From: Prevotella sp.
GTDB taxonomy: Bacteria > Bacteroidota > Bacteroidia > Bacteroidales > Bacteroidaceae
DNA: 58,301 nucleotides
Reading direction: 5' to 3'
Assembly: GCA_016281815.1 (NCBI GenBank)
Contig: JAEEJK010000054.1
Span: forward strand, 1 to 58,301
Numbering within the stretch: the stretch's first letter is position 1; every line of letters begins with the position of its first letter. The notes beneath the pieces were generated by a model. The model saw only the letters and a list, made by a program, of their open reading frames with translations, ran no database searches and was not told where the DNA came from. Position numbers and translations under genes: made by a program. Positions 9,066 through 19,288 of the stretch are shown here, in pieces.

Positions 9066-10367
9066 ATGAGATTTGACGAACTATATCTGAATGACAATAT
9101 TCTCGATGCCCTTGACGACATGCGCTTCGAGACCTGCACCCCTATCCAAGAGAAATGTATCCCAGAGATACTCGACGGGCGTGACATCATCGGAGTCGCC
9201 CAGACAGGCACCGGCAAGACGGCCGCCTACCTACTCCCCATCCTCAGTCTGATCGACGACGGTTATTATCCTGAGGACGCCATCAACTGCATCATCATGA
9301 GTCCGACCCGTGAACTCGCCCAGCAAATCGACCAGGCGATGGAAGGTTTCGGCTATTACCTCGATGGCATCAGCAGCGTGGCCGTGTATGGCGGCAACGA
9401 CGGCGGTCGCTACGACCAGGAGACCAAGGGACTGCAGTTGGGCGCCAATGTGGTGATTGCCACCCCCGGGCGCCTCATCAGCCATATCACCATGGGCCAT
9501 GCCGACCTCAGCCGCCTGTCCTTCTTCGTTCTCGACGAGGCTGACCGGATGCTCGACATGGGATTTAGCGAGGACATCCTCAAGATAGCCAGTTACATCC
9601 CCTCTTCCTGCCAGACCATCATGTTCTCCGCCACGATGCCTCAGAAGATAGAGCAGTTGGCCAAGACCTTGCTGAAGGATCCTGTAGAGGTGAAACTGGC
9701 CGTGAGCCGTCCTGCCGACAACATCCTCCAGCAGGCATACGTCTGTCACGAGAACCAAAAGGTGGGCATCATCCGCCACCTGTTCAAGAACAACGAACTG
9801 AGCCGCGTTATCATCTTTGCCGGCAGCAAACTGAAGGTGAAGGAGATCAACCGTTCCCTGCGCATGCTGCATATCAACAGCGGCGAGATGCACTCTGACC
9901 TCGACCAGAGCCAGCGCGATGACATGATGTACCGTTTCAAGAGCGGTCAGGTGGATGTGCTCGTGGCCACCGACATTGTGGCACGTGGCATCGACATCGA
10001 CGACATCGCCACCGTCATCAACTATGACGTGCCCCACGACAGCGAAGACTATGTTCACCGCATCGGACGCACCGCCCGTGCCCAGCGCGACGGGAAGGCC
10101 ATCACCTTTGTGCGCGGAAGAGAAATCGGAGACTTCATGCAGATAGAGAAGTTTCTGGGATATGAGGTGGAGAAAGTCGCCTTGCCCGAGGGTCTTGGCG
10201 AGGCCCCCGAATACAAGCCAATGAAACTATCTGGCGGAAGAGGCGGAAGAGGACGTGGCGGACATGGTGGGCATGGACGCGGAGGTCGCGGAAGCGGAGG
10301 TCGCGGTAGTCGCGGTGGTCAAGGAGGAGCAAAAAGAAGTTCTGGCAAAGCCAAGAAAGTTGGATAA
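9066..10367 (+). CDS. DEAD-box RNA helicase (RhlE-like) with glycine/arginine-rich tail
   Basis: An ATP-dependent RNA unwinding enzyme of 433 residues, likely acting in ribosome assembly or RNA decay. Visible motifs are the Q motif region (TPIQEKCIP), motif I AQTGTGKT (45-52), PTRELAQQ, ATPGRL, DEAD at 157-160, SAT at 188-190, ARGIDI and HRIGRTAR. The C-terminal 45 residues are an RGG-rich, basic, probably disordered tail (about 388-433), typical of RNA-binding extensions. The start follows directly after the GTGAGAG repeat. No standard promoter box is seen, so it may be read through from lon-tgt-lpt or from the repeat itself. A hairpin at 10396-10426 follows. Confidence 0.93.
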   Translation: MRFDELYLNDNILDALDDMRFETCTPIQEKCIPEILDGRDIIGVAQTGTGKTAAYLLPILSLIDDGYYPEDAINCIIMSPTRELAQQIDQAMEGFGYYLDGISSVAVYGGNDGGRYDQETKGLQLGANVVIATPGRLISHITMGHADLSRLSFFVLDEADRMLDMGFSEDILKIASYIPSSCQTIMFSATMPQKIEQLAKTLLKDPVEVKLAVSRPADNILQQAYVCHENQKVGIIRHLFKNNELSRVIIFAGSKLKVKEINRSLRMLHINSGEMHSDLDQSQRDDMMYRFKSGQVDVLVATDIVARGIDIDDIATVINYDVPHDSEDYVHRIGRTARAQRDGKAITFVRGREIGDFMQIEKFLGYEVEKVALPEGLGEAPEYKPMKLSGGRGGRGRGGHGGHGRGGRGSGGRGSRGGQGGAKRSSGKAKKVG

Positions 10368-10395
10368 CAGCATCAAAATGCGAGCAAACCACCAA

Positions 10396-10426
10396 ACAGC
10401 CTCCATGTGATGTGCATGGAGGCTGT
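10396..10426. terminator. Hairpin between the convergent helicase and BspA-like genes
   Basis: A perfect 12-bp stem (ACAGCCTCCATG, 10396-10407, with 10415-10426) and a 7-nt loop sit 28 bases after the helicase stop. The flanks are only weakly T-rich on either strand. The convergent gene arrangement makes a two-way terminator likely. Confidence 0.65.
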
Positions 10427-10454
10427 CTGTTATTAAAAAAGTTAGCGATGTGAC

Positions 10455-13400
10455 TCATTCTTCATCCCAAAGGATGTTTTTCTTCACCCTCGCCGGCCCG
10501 TTTCCACCACCGCCCAAGGTGATGCCTTCTGCACCATTGATGACAATGCTTGAAACACTCTGGTTGCCCTGCAGGATTCTTTTCACCAATACCATCACAT
10601 CGGTCACTGAAATCTTACCGTCACCGTTAATGTCGGCATTATCTACTATGAAATTATTATCGTCATGGCTCAGGATATATTTCACCAGCACCATCACATC
10701 GGTCACAGAAATCTTACCATCGCCGTTCACGTCGCCTAAGTTGGAGCCTGCCATACCTTCAGCCAACAACAAACATCCCCTGAAGGCATTGAGGGTCACG
10801 TCGGCGTTGGGATAATGGAAAGAGTTGTTGTCGAGATAGAGTTTTTGATTGTCGTTGGCAGTGAGTGTGACGGGTGCCAACGTGCCGAGGAAGTCAGCGT
10901 ATTCGGTATCGATGTCGGCAGTGGCATTGCTTAAGGTGACGCTGGTGAACGTCGGTTCATAAAGGTTGTGCTCGTTGTCGTTCACGTAATCCTCGGCCTG
11001 TGTCCACTTGATGATGTACGGCTTGCCAGCCTCGATGGTCGCGGCATCCACGAAGTTCAGCGTCAGCGTGCTGGTTGCCGAATCGTATGTTGTCGAGCCG
11101 AGCGTCATCACCTTTTCCGGACTGTCGAGCAAGGTCTCCATCTGCGTGGCATTGAGGGCGAAGGGCACGCACAGCGTGTTCCACCCTCCGTCCTTATAGA
11201 GCGTGCGGTCCTTCAGTTTCACACTGAACTTCTCTCCTTCGAGCGTGGCGATTTTCCCGGTGTTGTCCTCAGCATCGTAGAGCATATTGCTGGTGAGGTA
11301 GCCGCCGGTGCGGGTATGGGCATAGGCGGATGTCACGTTGCTGCTGTTGTATGTCGTGCCGTCCTCGCCGATGATGGCGGGGCAGTCCAGGAACAAGTCT
11401 TTCGTGCCATCATATACTGTCCCTGTCCCAGAATCGACATAAGTGCTTTTGAGGTTTGCCGTACTCCAACCATCGCTGACGAATATCCTCTCCAGTTGAG
11501 TGCAACCTTTGAACATCTGGTTCATCAGGAAAACATTGGAGGAGTTGAAACTGGTGAGGTCAAGTGAATGCAAACTGGTACATCCGTAAAACATACCATT
11601 CATCAAGTTCACTTTCTCAGTGTTGAAGTTGGTTACATCGATTTCTGTCAAGCCGATGCAATTGCCGAACATAGAACCCATGTTGATAACATTGTCTGTG
11701 TTGAAGTTAGATACATCCAAACTCGTCAGGTTTTTGCAGCCATTGAACATGGAAGCCATACTTTCGACTTTGTCGGTCTTGAAACCGCTGACATTCAGAC
11801 TCGTCAGGCTTTTGCAACCACTGAACATTCCATTTAAATAACTCGCATTTTCCGTGTTGAATCCCGAGACATCGAGGTTCGTCACACTGTTGCAGTTGAG
11901 GAACATATATGCCATGTTTGTCGCATTGTCAGTGTTAAACCCTGAGACATCAATGTTTGGGAGCAATCTGCAATTATAGAACATCCAAGAGAAATCCGTG
12001 GTATTGGCGGTGTCGAACCCCGAAACATCCAGGTCGGTCAGTGTGCTGCATTCAGAGAACATTTCACTGAAACTTAAGGCACTGGAGGTATTGATGCCTG
12101 TGAGGTCAATGCTTTGGAGTGCTTCACAATAATGGAACATACCGGAAAAATCCGTCACCTTGGCAGTGTTGAAGCCGCTGATATCTATGTGGGTCAGTTT
12201 TTTACAACTCGAGAACATAGACGCCATGCTGGTGACATTGGATGTGTCGAATCCTGATAGGTCAAGGCTTGTGAGATTACTGCAATTGGAGAACATGCCG
12301 CCCATATTGGTGACTTTTGACGTATCGAAGTTGCTCAAGTCAAGGCTTGTCAATCCACTACAGAGGGAGAACATTCCGAACATATTTGTCACATTCGACG
12401 TATCAAAATGGCTCACATCTATTTCTGTCAGGTAGAGGCATCCTTGGAATAGTCCGCCCATATCGGTCACAAGTTCGGTGTTGAGATACTCCAAACCACA
12501 GATATCATAGGAACGACCGATGCTACTCATCGCAAACCACCCGTGCAGTGAGAGTGGGCGCACTTCTGCGAAAGAAGGCTCAAACTCAATGTGGCTGAGG
12601 GTGTAGCCTTCATCATTGTTGATGATGACGGAAACCCATTTGGGACTTTGGTAGTTACCATAGTTGAGGCAATCTGTCACCTCCCTGTCGTACCACAGTT
12701 CTGTAATGGTCAACGGCGTGTCACTGCCTGTCGGTGTGAAGGTGCCGCCTTTTGCATAGATTTCATTGCCATAAGTGAAATAGAGCGCCCCGGCCTCTCC
12801 GCACCAAAGGGCGTAGGGCACCTCTGTTGCCTTCAGCCTCAAGTAGCCTCCTTCGTCGTAGTGGGCACGGGTTTTGTCCAAGTAGTTGGCGTCATAGGTA
12901 GTGCCATCCTGACCTACGATTTGTGTGCAGTTATAGAACATTTGGGATGAACTTTCCACTTTTTCGGTATTCCAGCCTTCGCCCACATATACGGTCTTCA
13001 ATCCCCTGAGGTTATAGAACATGTAAGTCATATTGGTCACTTTGTGCGTGTCGAAACTGGTCAGGTCGAGCGTGACGATGCCCCAGTTGTTGTAATTGAT
13101 ATTGGCAAACATGTTGGCCATGTTCTCCACCTTCGACGTGTTCCACCCCGCCATACTGACACTCTTGAGTTGGAAGCACCCTGAGAACATAAAGGACATG
13201 GTGGTTACGTTGCTCACGTCGAGGGGACTGAGGTCGATTTCCTCCAAGTCGCTGCAGCCTTCGAACAACCCATACATGGAGGTCACCTCGCTGGTGTTCA
13301 GGTTCTCCAAGCCTGTGACGGTTTTCAGGTTTTTGCAATTATAGAACCAACTATACATTGTGGTGGGGCGCGCCACAGAGAAACTAGACTCAAATACTAC

Positions 13401-16400
13401 ATTTTTGATATAACTCCTATTGTCACTATTGTTGAAATCTCCTTTGTTGATGGGACTTTTGGTGTATTGGTCTGGTTTGTTGTCATCCCACTTTCCGTCG
13501 ATGGTGTAGGATGAGTTGCTCCCCTCGGGCGTGAATGTCGTGGCATTGTCGAAGGAAGTGGGTTGAGCAGTGAAGTAGAGCGTGTTGTTGCTTCTGATCC
13601 ACACCGCGTAGGGATGCAGTTTGCCGCGCAGGTAGCCTCCCACATCGTAGTGCGCCTTGCTCTTGTCCACCACGGAGGCATCATAGGTGGTGCCATCCTG
13701 ACCCACGATACTGGTGCAACCGGCAAACATGTCCGTGGAGTTGGTCACATTCGCCGTTGTCCAGTCGGTATCGACCATCACGGCCTCCAGGGCGGCGCAG
13801 CCGCTGAACATCTCACTCATGTCGGTGACATTGGTGGGTTTGAACACAACAAGGTCAAGGCTGGTGAGGGCGGAGCAGTCCTTGAACATCCGGCTCATGG
13901 TGGTGGCGAGGGTGGAAGGAGTTTTCAGGTTTTCCGTTCCGTTGATGGAGGTGATGTTGGCGAAGCCTTCGAACCAACCGTAAAGGCTGGTGGCACGTAC
14001 ACGGCTGAATGACGATTCGATGGTCACCTGCTGCACGTCGCCGGCGATGCTGTTCCAGCCGGGCAGTGCCTCGCCAGTGTTTTTCACGTCATTGCCCGAC
14101 CATACCGTCGTGATGGCCTGTGGTTCGCCGTCTTCAGGTATGAAACTGTCTCCTGCCTCTGGCACCTCGTTGCGGTTGATGTCTCTGAAATAGAGCGTAC
14201 TTGTCTCGGCACACCAGATGGCACAGGGAATCCTGCCATCCTTGAAATAGCCAGCAACACAGTTGAGCATTCCAAAACCAGTCTTGCTGGAATCGTAGGT
14301 GACACCATATTCACCCACGATGTTAATGCAACCAGTGAAGACGTTGCTGCATCCTCCGCTGCTTGAGGACCAACTGCTTACATACACGCTGACCAAATTT
14401 GTACAACCGTTGAAGAGGTTGTGCTGTGTGACAGTGCTCTTCACTTTGAAATAAGACAGGTCGAGTTCTGTCAGGCTGCTGCAGTTTTGGAACATCGACT
14501 CGATGGTAGTCACCTTGTCAATGTCGAAACCAAGGAGGTTGAGGCTCAGCAAACTGCTGCAGCCATAGAACATGCTCCTCATCGTGGTGACGTTGCTCGT
14601 ATTGAAATGACTCACGTCGATGCTCTCCAGCAGCGAACAGCCGTAGAACATGTTCTGCATCGTGGTCACGTCGGAGGTATTCAGCAGATCCAGTCCGTCG
14701 ATGGCCGTCAGTTTGGAGCAACCGTAAAACCACCCGTTGGTGCTGGTGGGGCGCACCTCAGCGAACGACGACTCGAAGACCGCATGGGTCAGCGTACTCC
14801 TGACCGTGCCGTTGTTGCTCCAACCTGGAGTGGAGGTGGCACTCGTGACATTGGTGCCACTCCAGAGACCAGAGATGGACAATGCCGTGTTGGTGCCTTC
14901 GGGCTTGAAAAATCCGTAGTTGATGAGCGGCTTGTCGGTCTTGAGGAAATAAAGGGTTGTGTTCTCGGAGCACCAGACGACATAAACCTCCGACTCCCCG
15001 GTTGACTCCGTACCAATGCGCAGGTATCCGCCGTCGCCGTTGTGGGCACGGGTCTTGTCCACGGCACTGCTGTCGTAGGTGGTGCCGTCCTGCCCCACGA
15101 TGCTGGCGCAGTCCTTGAACATGTTGGCATGGTTGTTGGCGTTGGTGACATAGCCCACAGCCCAGTAGGAACCAATGTATATGCTCTCCAACTGCGAGCA
15201 ACCGCTGAACATGTATTTCATATCGCTGACCTTCGCTGTATTGAAAGAGGAAAGGTCGAGCGTGGTCAAGGCAGCGCAGTTCTGGAACATATAACTCATG
15301 TTGGTCACAATGGCGGTGTTGAAACTGCTGACGTTGAGGTTCTGCAAGGTTGTGCAACCATTGAACATATAGGTCATGTTGTTGACTTTTTCGGTATTGA
15401 GACTTGACAAGTCAAGACTCTGTAAAGCTGCACACCCACTGAACAGATAGCTCATGTTGGTGACATTGGTGGTATTGAGGTAGCCAATGCCTGTGAGGTC
15501 GGTGAGACTCACGCAGTCACGGAACCAGGCGCAGATGCTGGCAGGAGCGACATTGGCGAACGAGGGTTCGAACACCACATGTTGAACGGCAGCCTTCAAT
15601 GTGCTGTACCATTGCGGGTTGCCATTGCCCGAGGCTGTCACGTATGTGCCGTTCCATACGGTGGTCATCCTTATCGGCATCTCACTGCCGTCGGGTGTAA
15701 AACTCCGTCCTGCCACGAGTTGCTTGGTGGAATAGAGGAAGTAGAGCGTCGTGTTGTCGGCGCACCAGATGGCATAAGGCAACGGTTCGTCAAGGTCGGG
15801 GGCCATCGTGCCGGTCTTCATATAGCCGCCAGCCTCGTCGGTGGCGCGTGTCTTGTCCACACTACTGGAGGTGTAGGTGGTGCCGTCCTGTCCCACGATG
15901 TTTGTACAGTCCTTGAACATGTTTGAGGAGCCTGTGACAGCCCCCGTCGTCCACGTCTGACTGACAAATACATCAACAAGGTTAGTGCAGCCGTTGAACA
16001 TATAATTCATGTTCGTCACCTTGGCGGTGTTGAAGTTGCTCAGGTCGAGGCTCGTCAGGGCTGTGCAGTTCTGGAACGTGTAACTCATGTTCGTCACCAA
16101 GGTGGTGTTGAAGCCGCTCAGGTCGAGGCTTGTCAGGGCGGCGCAGTTTTGGAACATGTAACTCATATCGGTGGCGGAAGGTGTCTCAAAGCCTGTCAGC
16201 GTGAGTGTGGAAAGTTGGGCGCAGCCTGCGAACATATAACTGAAATTCGTCACCTTCGTGTTGGCCCAGTTGGTAAGGTTGAGCGTGGTCAATCCTGTGC
16301 ATCCGTTGAACATGTTCTTCAATGTAGAGACAAGGCTCGTGTTGAAAGTGCTCAGGTCGAGGGTGGTCAAGGCTTGGCAGTTCTGGAACATACTCTCCAT

Positions 16401-17741
16401 GTTCGTCGTGGCGGCGGTACTGAAGTTGGTCAGGTTGAGGGTGTTCAACTTCTTGCAGTCATAGAACATGCTGCTCATGTTGGTCACCTTTGGGTTTGCC
16501 CATCCGCTCAGGTTCAGGCTTTCAAGGTTGGAGCATCCACGAAACATCTGGCTCGTACTGGTCAGGGCGTCGGTACTGAAACTGCTCAGGTCGAGGCTGG
16601 TGAGTGACGTGCAGTTGTAGAACATCTGGTACATGCTTGTCGCAGCAGAGGTATCCCAACCCGTCATGATGGGTGTTGTCAAGGCCGTACAACTGTAGAA
16701 CATGTATTGCATATCCTTGACAGTGGTAGTGTTAAAGCCGCTCAAATCAATACTCTCCAGGTCTTGGCAATAGGCAAACATGCTATTGAAACTGGTGGCG
16801 GCGGGAGTGGCAAATCCTGTCAAGGTAAGGCTACTCAGTTTCTTGCAATCATAGAACATGCTGCTCATATTGGTCAGTATTGGGTTCTCCCATCCGCTCA
16901 GGTTCAGGCTTTCAAGTTTGCTGCATCCACGGAACATCTGGCTCGTACTGGTCAGGGCGTCGGTACTGAAACTGCTCAGGTCAAGGGTGGTAAGCGACGT
17001 GCAGCCATAGAACATGGATTGCATGTCCTTGACTGTGGCGGTATTGAATCCGCTTAGGTCGATGCTCTCCAATGCCTGGCAGTAGGCAAACATGGTGTTA
17101 AAACTGGTGGCAGCGGGAGTGGCAAAGCCTGTCAGCGTGAGCGTGGTGAGATTTTTACAGTTGTAGAACATATAACTGAGGTTTTGGGCGTTGGTGTTCG
17201 TCCATCCACTCAGGTTCAATGTTTGCAAATTGGTGCATCCGTTGAACATCTGCTCCATCGTGGTGACGGTACTGGTGTCAAATGTGTGCAAATCGAGGGA
17301 GGTGAAGCCTGTTGCAGAACATCCCGAGAACATGTAGGCCATGTTGGTGACAGCGGAAGTGTTGAGGTTGCCGATTCCGTCCAAAGTGGTAAGTTTGCTG
17401 CACTGGTAGAACCAGCCGCGCAAGCATGTCGGTCTCACATCTTCAAAGGAGGGCTCGAAGACCACGTGTGTCATCGTACTTTTCACGGTGTTGTTCCATG
17501 CCGGGGTACCGTTGGTGGCGGTGGCAGTGACGGCCGTGCCGCTCCACACGTTGGTGATGGTGACAACTTCGCTGCCGTCCTCCGGCGTGAAGGTGTCGCC
17601 TGCCGTTAGTGTCTCGGCACGATTGGTAAGATACAACGTGGTGTTGCCAGAGCACCACACAGCGTATGCCGTCTCGTCCTCGGCGTGAATGCTGATGGAA
17701 AAGAGAACTATCAGCGATAGCAATAATGTCTTGAGTTTCAT
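10455..17741 (-). CDS. Giant secreted BspA-like leucine-rich-repeat (DUF285) protein with dockerin-like C-terminus
   Basis: A 2428-residue surface or secreted protein, probably an adhesin like BspA. It has a Sec signal peptide (1-20, ending IHAED). Six super-modules follow, each opening with an A-I/V/L-W-C...TLYF strand and closing with QDGTTYDSS..DKTRAH...GGYLR; they start near residues 27, 653, 918, 1171, 1376 and 1640. Each holds a GWF..C..L block and then a variable number of roughly 23-residue DUF285 repeats of the form LDLSxFNTxxVTxMxxMFxGC. A GGWNTLCVPF beta-domain starts near 2180. The C-terminus has two calcium-loop dockerin-like repeats (DVNGDGKISVTDVMVLVKYI and DINGDGKISVTDVMVLVKRI, about 2333-2395) and a short tail. 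No lipobox is present. Confidence 0.9.
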   Translation of the reverse strand: MKLKTLLLSLIVLFSISIHAEDETAYAVWCSGNTTLYLTNRAETLTAGDTFTPEDGSEVVTITNVWSGTAVTATATNGTPAWNNTVKSTMTHVVFEPSFEDVRPTCLRGWFYQCSKLTTLDGIGNLNTSAVTNMAYMFSGCSATGFTSLDLHTFDTSTVTTMEQMFNGCTNLQTLNLSGWTNTNAQNLSYMFYNCKNLTTLTLTGFATPAATSFNTMFAYCQALESIDLSGFNTATVKDMQSMFYGCTSLTTLDLSSFSTDALTSTSQMFRGCSKLESLNLSGWENPILTNMSSMFYDCKKLSSLTLTGFATPAATSFNSMFAYCQDLESIDLSGFNTTTVKDMQYMFYSCTALTTPIMTGWDTSAATSMYQMFYNCTSLTSLDLSSFSTDALTSTSQMFRGCSNLESLNLSGWANPKVTNMSSMFYDCKKLNTLNLTNFSTAATTNMESMFQNCQALTTLDLSTFNTSLVSTLKNMFNGCTGLTTLNLTNWANTKVTNFSYMFAGCAQLSTLTLTGFETPSATDMSYMFQNCAALTSLDLSGFNTTLVTNMSYTFQNCTALTSLDLSNFNTAKVTNMNYMFNGCTNLVDVFVSQTWTTGAVTGSSNMFKDCTNIVGQDGTTYTSSSVDKTRATDEAGGYMKTGTMAPDLDEPLPYAIWCADNTTLYFLYSTKQLVAGRSFTPDGSEMPIRMTTVWNGTYVTASGNGNPQWYSTLKAAVQHVVFEPSFANVAPASICAWFRDCVSLTDLTGIGYLNTTNVTNMSYLFSGCAALQSLDLSSLNTEKVNNMTYMFNGCTTLQNLNVSSFNTAIVTNMSYMFQNCAALTTLDLSSFNTAKVSDMKYMFSGCSQLESIYIGSYWAVGYVTNANNHANMFKDCASIVGQDGTTYDSSAVDKTRAHNGDGGYLRIGTESTGESEVYVVWCSENTTLYFLKTDKPLINYGFFKPEGTNTALSISGLWSGTNVTSATSTPGWSNNGTVRSTLTHAVFESSFAEVRPTSTNGWFYGCSKLTAIDGLDLLNTSDVTTMQNMFYGCSLLESIDVSHFNTSNVTTMRSMFYGCSSLLSLNLLGFDIDKVTTIESMFQNCSSLTELDLSYFKVKSTVTQHNLFNGCTNLVSVYVSSWSSSSGGCSNVFTGCINIVGEYGVTYDSSKTGFGMLNCVAGYFKDGRIPCAIWCAETSTLYFRDINRNEVPEAGDSFIPEDGEPQAITTVWSGNDVKNTGEALPGWNSIAGDVQQVTIESSFSRVRATSLYGWFEGFANITSINGTENLKTPSTLATTMSRMFKDCSALTSLDLVVFKPTNVTDMSEMFSGCAALEAVMVDTDWTTANVTNSTDMFAGCTSIVGQDGTTYDASVVDKSKAHYDVGGYLRGKLHPYAVWIRSNNTLYFTAQPTSFDNATTFTPEGSNSSYTIDGKWDDNKPDQYTKSPINKGDFNNSDNRSYIKNVVFESSFSVARPTTMYSWFYNCKNLKTVTGLENLNTSEVTSMYGLFEGCSDLEEIDLSPLDVSNVTTMSFMFSGCFQLKSVSMAGWNTSKVENMANMFANINYNNWGIVTLDLTSFDTHKVTNMTYMFYNLRGLKTVYVGEGWNTEKVESSSQMFYNCTQIVGQDGTTYDANYLDKTRAHYDEGGYLRLKATEVPYALWCGEAGALYFTYGNEIYAKGGTFTPTGSDTPLTITELWYDREVTDCLNYGNYQSPKWVSVIINNDEGYTLSHIEFEPSFAEVRPLSLHGWFAMSSIGRSYDICGLEYLNTELVTDMGGLFQGCLYLTEIDVSHFDTSNVTNMFGMFSLCSGLTSLDLSNFDTSKVTNMGGMFSNCSNLTSLDLSGFDTSNVTSMASMFSSCKKLTHIDISGFNTAKVTDFSGMFHYCEALQSIDLTGINTSSALSFSEMFSECSTLTDLDVSGFDTANTTDFSWMFYNCRLLPNIDVSGFNTDNATNMAYMFLNCNSVTNLDVSGFNTENASYLNGMFSGCKSLTSLNVSGFKTDKVESMASMFNGCKNLTSLDVSNFNTDNVINMGSMFGNCIGLTEIDVTNFNTEKVNLMNGMFYGCTSLHSLDLTSFNSSNVFLMNQMFKGCTQLERIFVSDGWSTANLKSTYVDSGTGTVYDGTKDLFLDCPAIIGEDGTTYNSSNVTSAYAHTRTGGYLTSNMLYDAEDNTGKIATLEGEKFSVKLKDRTLYKDGGWNTLCVPFALNATQMETLLDSPEKVMTLGSTTYDSATSTLTLNFVDAATIEAGKPYIIKWTQAEDYVNDNEHNLYEPTFTSVTLSNATADIDTEYADFLGTLAPVTLTANDNQKLYLDNNSFHYPNADVTLNAFRGCLLLAEGMAGSNLGDVNGDGKISVTDVMVLVKYILSHDDNNFIVDNADINGDGKISVTDVMVLVKRILQGNQSVSSIVINGAEGITLGGGGNGPARVKKNILWDEE

Positions 17742-17839
17742 GATACGGTATGTTTTTGGTTTTTGTTAGCTTAGTGAATATGTTATCAAAGGAGGTGGTG
17801 TGCGGAAAGCACGACATAGGCCTAATTACCTTTATTTTG

Positions 17840-17847
17840 CAAATTTA
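17840..17847 (-). promoter_or_regulatory. -7 promoter box for the BspA-like gene
   Basis: Minus-strand TAAATTTG matches TAnnTTTG about 98 bases before the start codon, giving a leader of roughly 90 bases. No -33 TTTG at the usual spacing. The remaining gap to the recombinase gene (17848-18007) is AT-rich and I see no gene in it. Confidence 0.5.
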
Positions 17848-18007
17848 GGAAAAAATCTTAGATTATAAAGCCTGTCGTGATAAAAATGTGAACAAATTGC
17901 CCCAAATTGGAAATTTTGACATCAAAAAAATGGCGCACATACGCGTCTCTTTTTTTGTTTTCATGCTGACAAGGTGAAAATGACATGCCCCGCAGCAGAG
18001 AGGTTTT

Positions 18008-18015
18008 TATCTTTG
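18008..18015 (+). promoter_or_regulatory. -7 promoter box for the recombinase gene
   Basis: TATCTTTG matches TAnnTTTG 49 bases before the ATG at 18065. A -33 element is not evident. Confidence 0.45.
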
Positions 18016-18064
18016 CTGTAGGAAGGAAGCAAATTCCCTGTCAATCCATGAAAACTATCCAGTC

Positions 18065-19267
18065 ATGACATCCATCAAGATCAAGTTCAGACCCTCGACC
18101 GTAGAGGGCAAGGAAGGAAGCATCTATTATCAGGTCATCCACCGCCGGGTGGTCAGACAACTGAACACAGACTACAAAGTTTTTGAAGAAGAATGGGACG
18201 AGAAGGAAGGAACCATCATCGTCACCGGTCCGCGCAGCAGCCTGCTCAGCAGCATCAAGGAGCGCATCACCTGGGACATTGCCAGGCTGAAGAAGGTGGT
18301 GGCAGAAATGGAGAGCAAGCAGAGCCGATACACCACCGATGAAGTCATCGCCCAATATCTGCGGCAATCGGAAGAGACCTCGCTGTTCGCCTTCATGCAC
18401 CATCTCATCGCAGAGTTGAAGCGGCAGAACAAGGTCAGGACCTCAGAGACCTATACCTCAGCGCTCCACAGCATCATGGCCTTCCTTGCGAACAACGACC
18501 TGCCTATCGACGGCATCAGCAGCGACCTCATGCTTCGATATGAGTCATGGTTGAAATCGAGGGATGTCCACATGAACACCATCTCATTCTATATGCGCAT
18601 CCTCCGTGCCGTCTACAACCGTGCGGTAGAGAAAGGATTGGTGGAGCAACGCCATCCCTTCCGCCATGTCTATACCGGCATCGGCAAGACCCTGAAAAGG
18701 GCCGTTCCCCTCAGCATCCTCAAAAAACTGAAGAGTCTTGACCTCACCTCCAAGCCCTCTCTCGAGTTTGCCCGCGACATGTTCCTGTTCAGTTTCTACA
18801 CGAGAGGGATGTCATTTGTTGATATGGCTTTCCTCCGGAAGAAAGACCTTCAATACGGCATTCTCACCTACCGCCGGCGGAAAACGGGGCAGTTGCTCAC
18901 CATCAAGTGGGAGAAATGCATGGAAGAGTTGGTAGCCAAGTACCGTCAAGAGACATCAGAAGACACCATCTATTTGCTGCCCATCATCAAGAAGACGGGC
19001 GATGAGCGCAGGCAATACACCAATGCGCTCCACCTGGTGAATTACCGTCTGCGCCAACTTTCTGACCTCATCCATCTCCAGCGCCCTCTGACCATGTATG
19101 TGGCCCGTCACTCATGGGCGAGTGCCGCCAAGAGCCAGAACATTCCCATCTCCGTCATCAGCGAAGGTATGGGGCATGACAATGAAGCCACCACCCAGAT
19201 CTACCTCGCGTCGCTGGAAAGCACCGTCGTCGACAAGGCCAACAAAAAGATTTTGGGATTGCTATAG
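18065..19267 (+). CDS. Tyrosine recombinase / phage-type integrase (Bacteroidetes type)
   Basis: A site-specific DNA recombinase of 400 residues. The N-terminal arm-binding-like region (1-85) is followed by a SAM-like core-binding domain (about 105-200) and the catalytic domain. Catalytic residues are Arg247 (TRGMSFVD), Lys273 (RRRKTGQ), Arg348 (YVARHSW), His371 (GMGHDNEATT) and the nucleophile Tyr380 (QIYLASL). The first His of the usual HxxR is Tyr345 here, a variation I recall from Bacteroidetes family members. There is no adjacent tRNA, excisionase, relaxase or transfer gene, so it is not obviously part of an intact integrative element. About 760 bases downstream lies a 21-bp inverted repeat that could be its substrate, making a promoter-invertase role plausible. 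Confidence 0.9.
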   Translation: MTSIKIKFRPSTVEGKEGSIYYQVIHRRVVRQLNTDYKVFEEEWDEKEGTIIVTGPRSSLLSSIKERITWDIARLKKVVAEMESKQSRYTTDEVIAQYLRQSEETSLFAFMHHLIAELKRQNKVRTSETYTSALHSIMAFLANNDLPIDGISSDLMLRYESWLKSRDVHMNTISFYMRILRAVYNRAVEKGLVEQRHPFRHVYTGIGKTLKRAVPLSILKKLKSLDLTSKPSLEFARDMFLFSFYTRGMSFVDMAFLRKKDLQYGILTYRRRKTGQLLTIKWEKCMEELVAKYRQETSEDTIYLLPIIKKTGDERRQYTNALHLVNYRLRQLSDLIHLQRPLTMYVARHSWASAAKSQNIPISVISEGMGHDNEATTQIYLASLESTVVDKANKKILGLL

Positions 19268-19288
19268 AAAAGATTCAAACACTTTAAA

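Noticed and set aside
10455..17741. Frames on the plus strand across the BspA-like gene, some over 190 residues
   Set aside because: They are antisense shadows created by the periodic leucine-rich repeats; their translations are low-complexity and lack starts with promoters.
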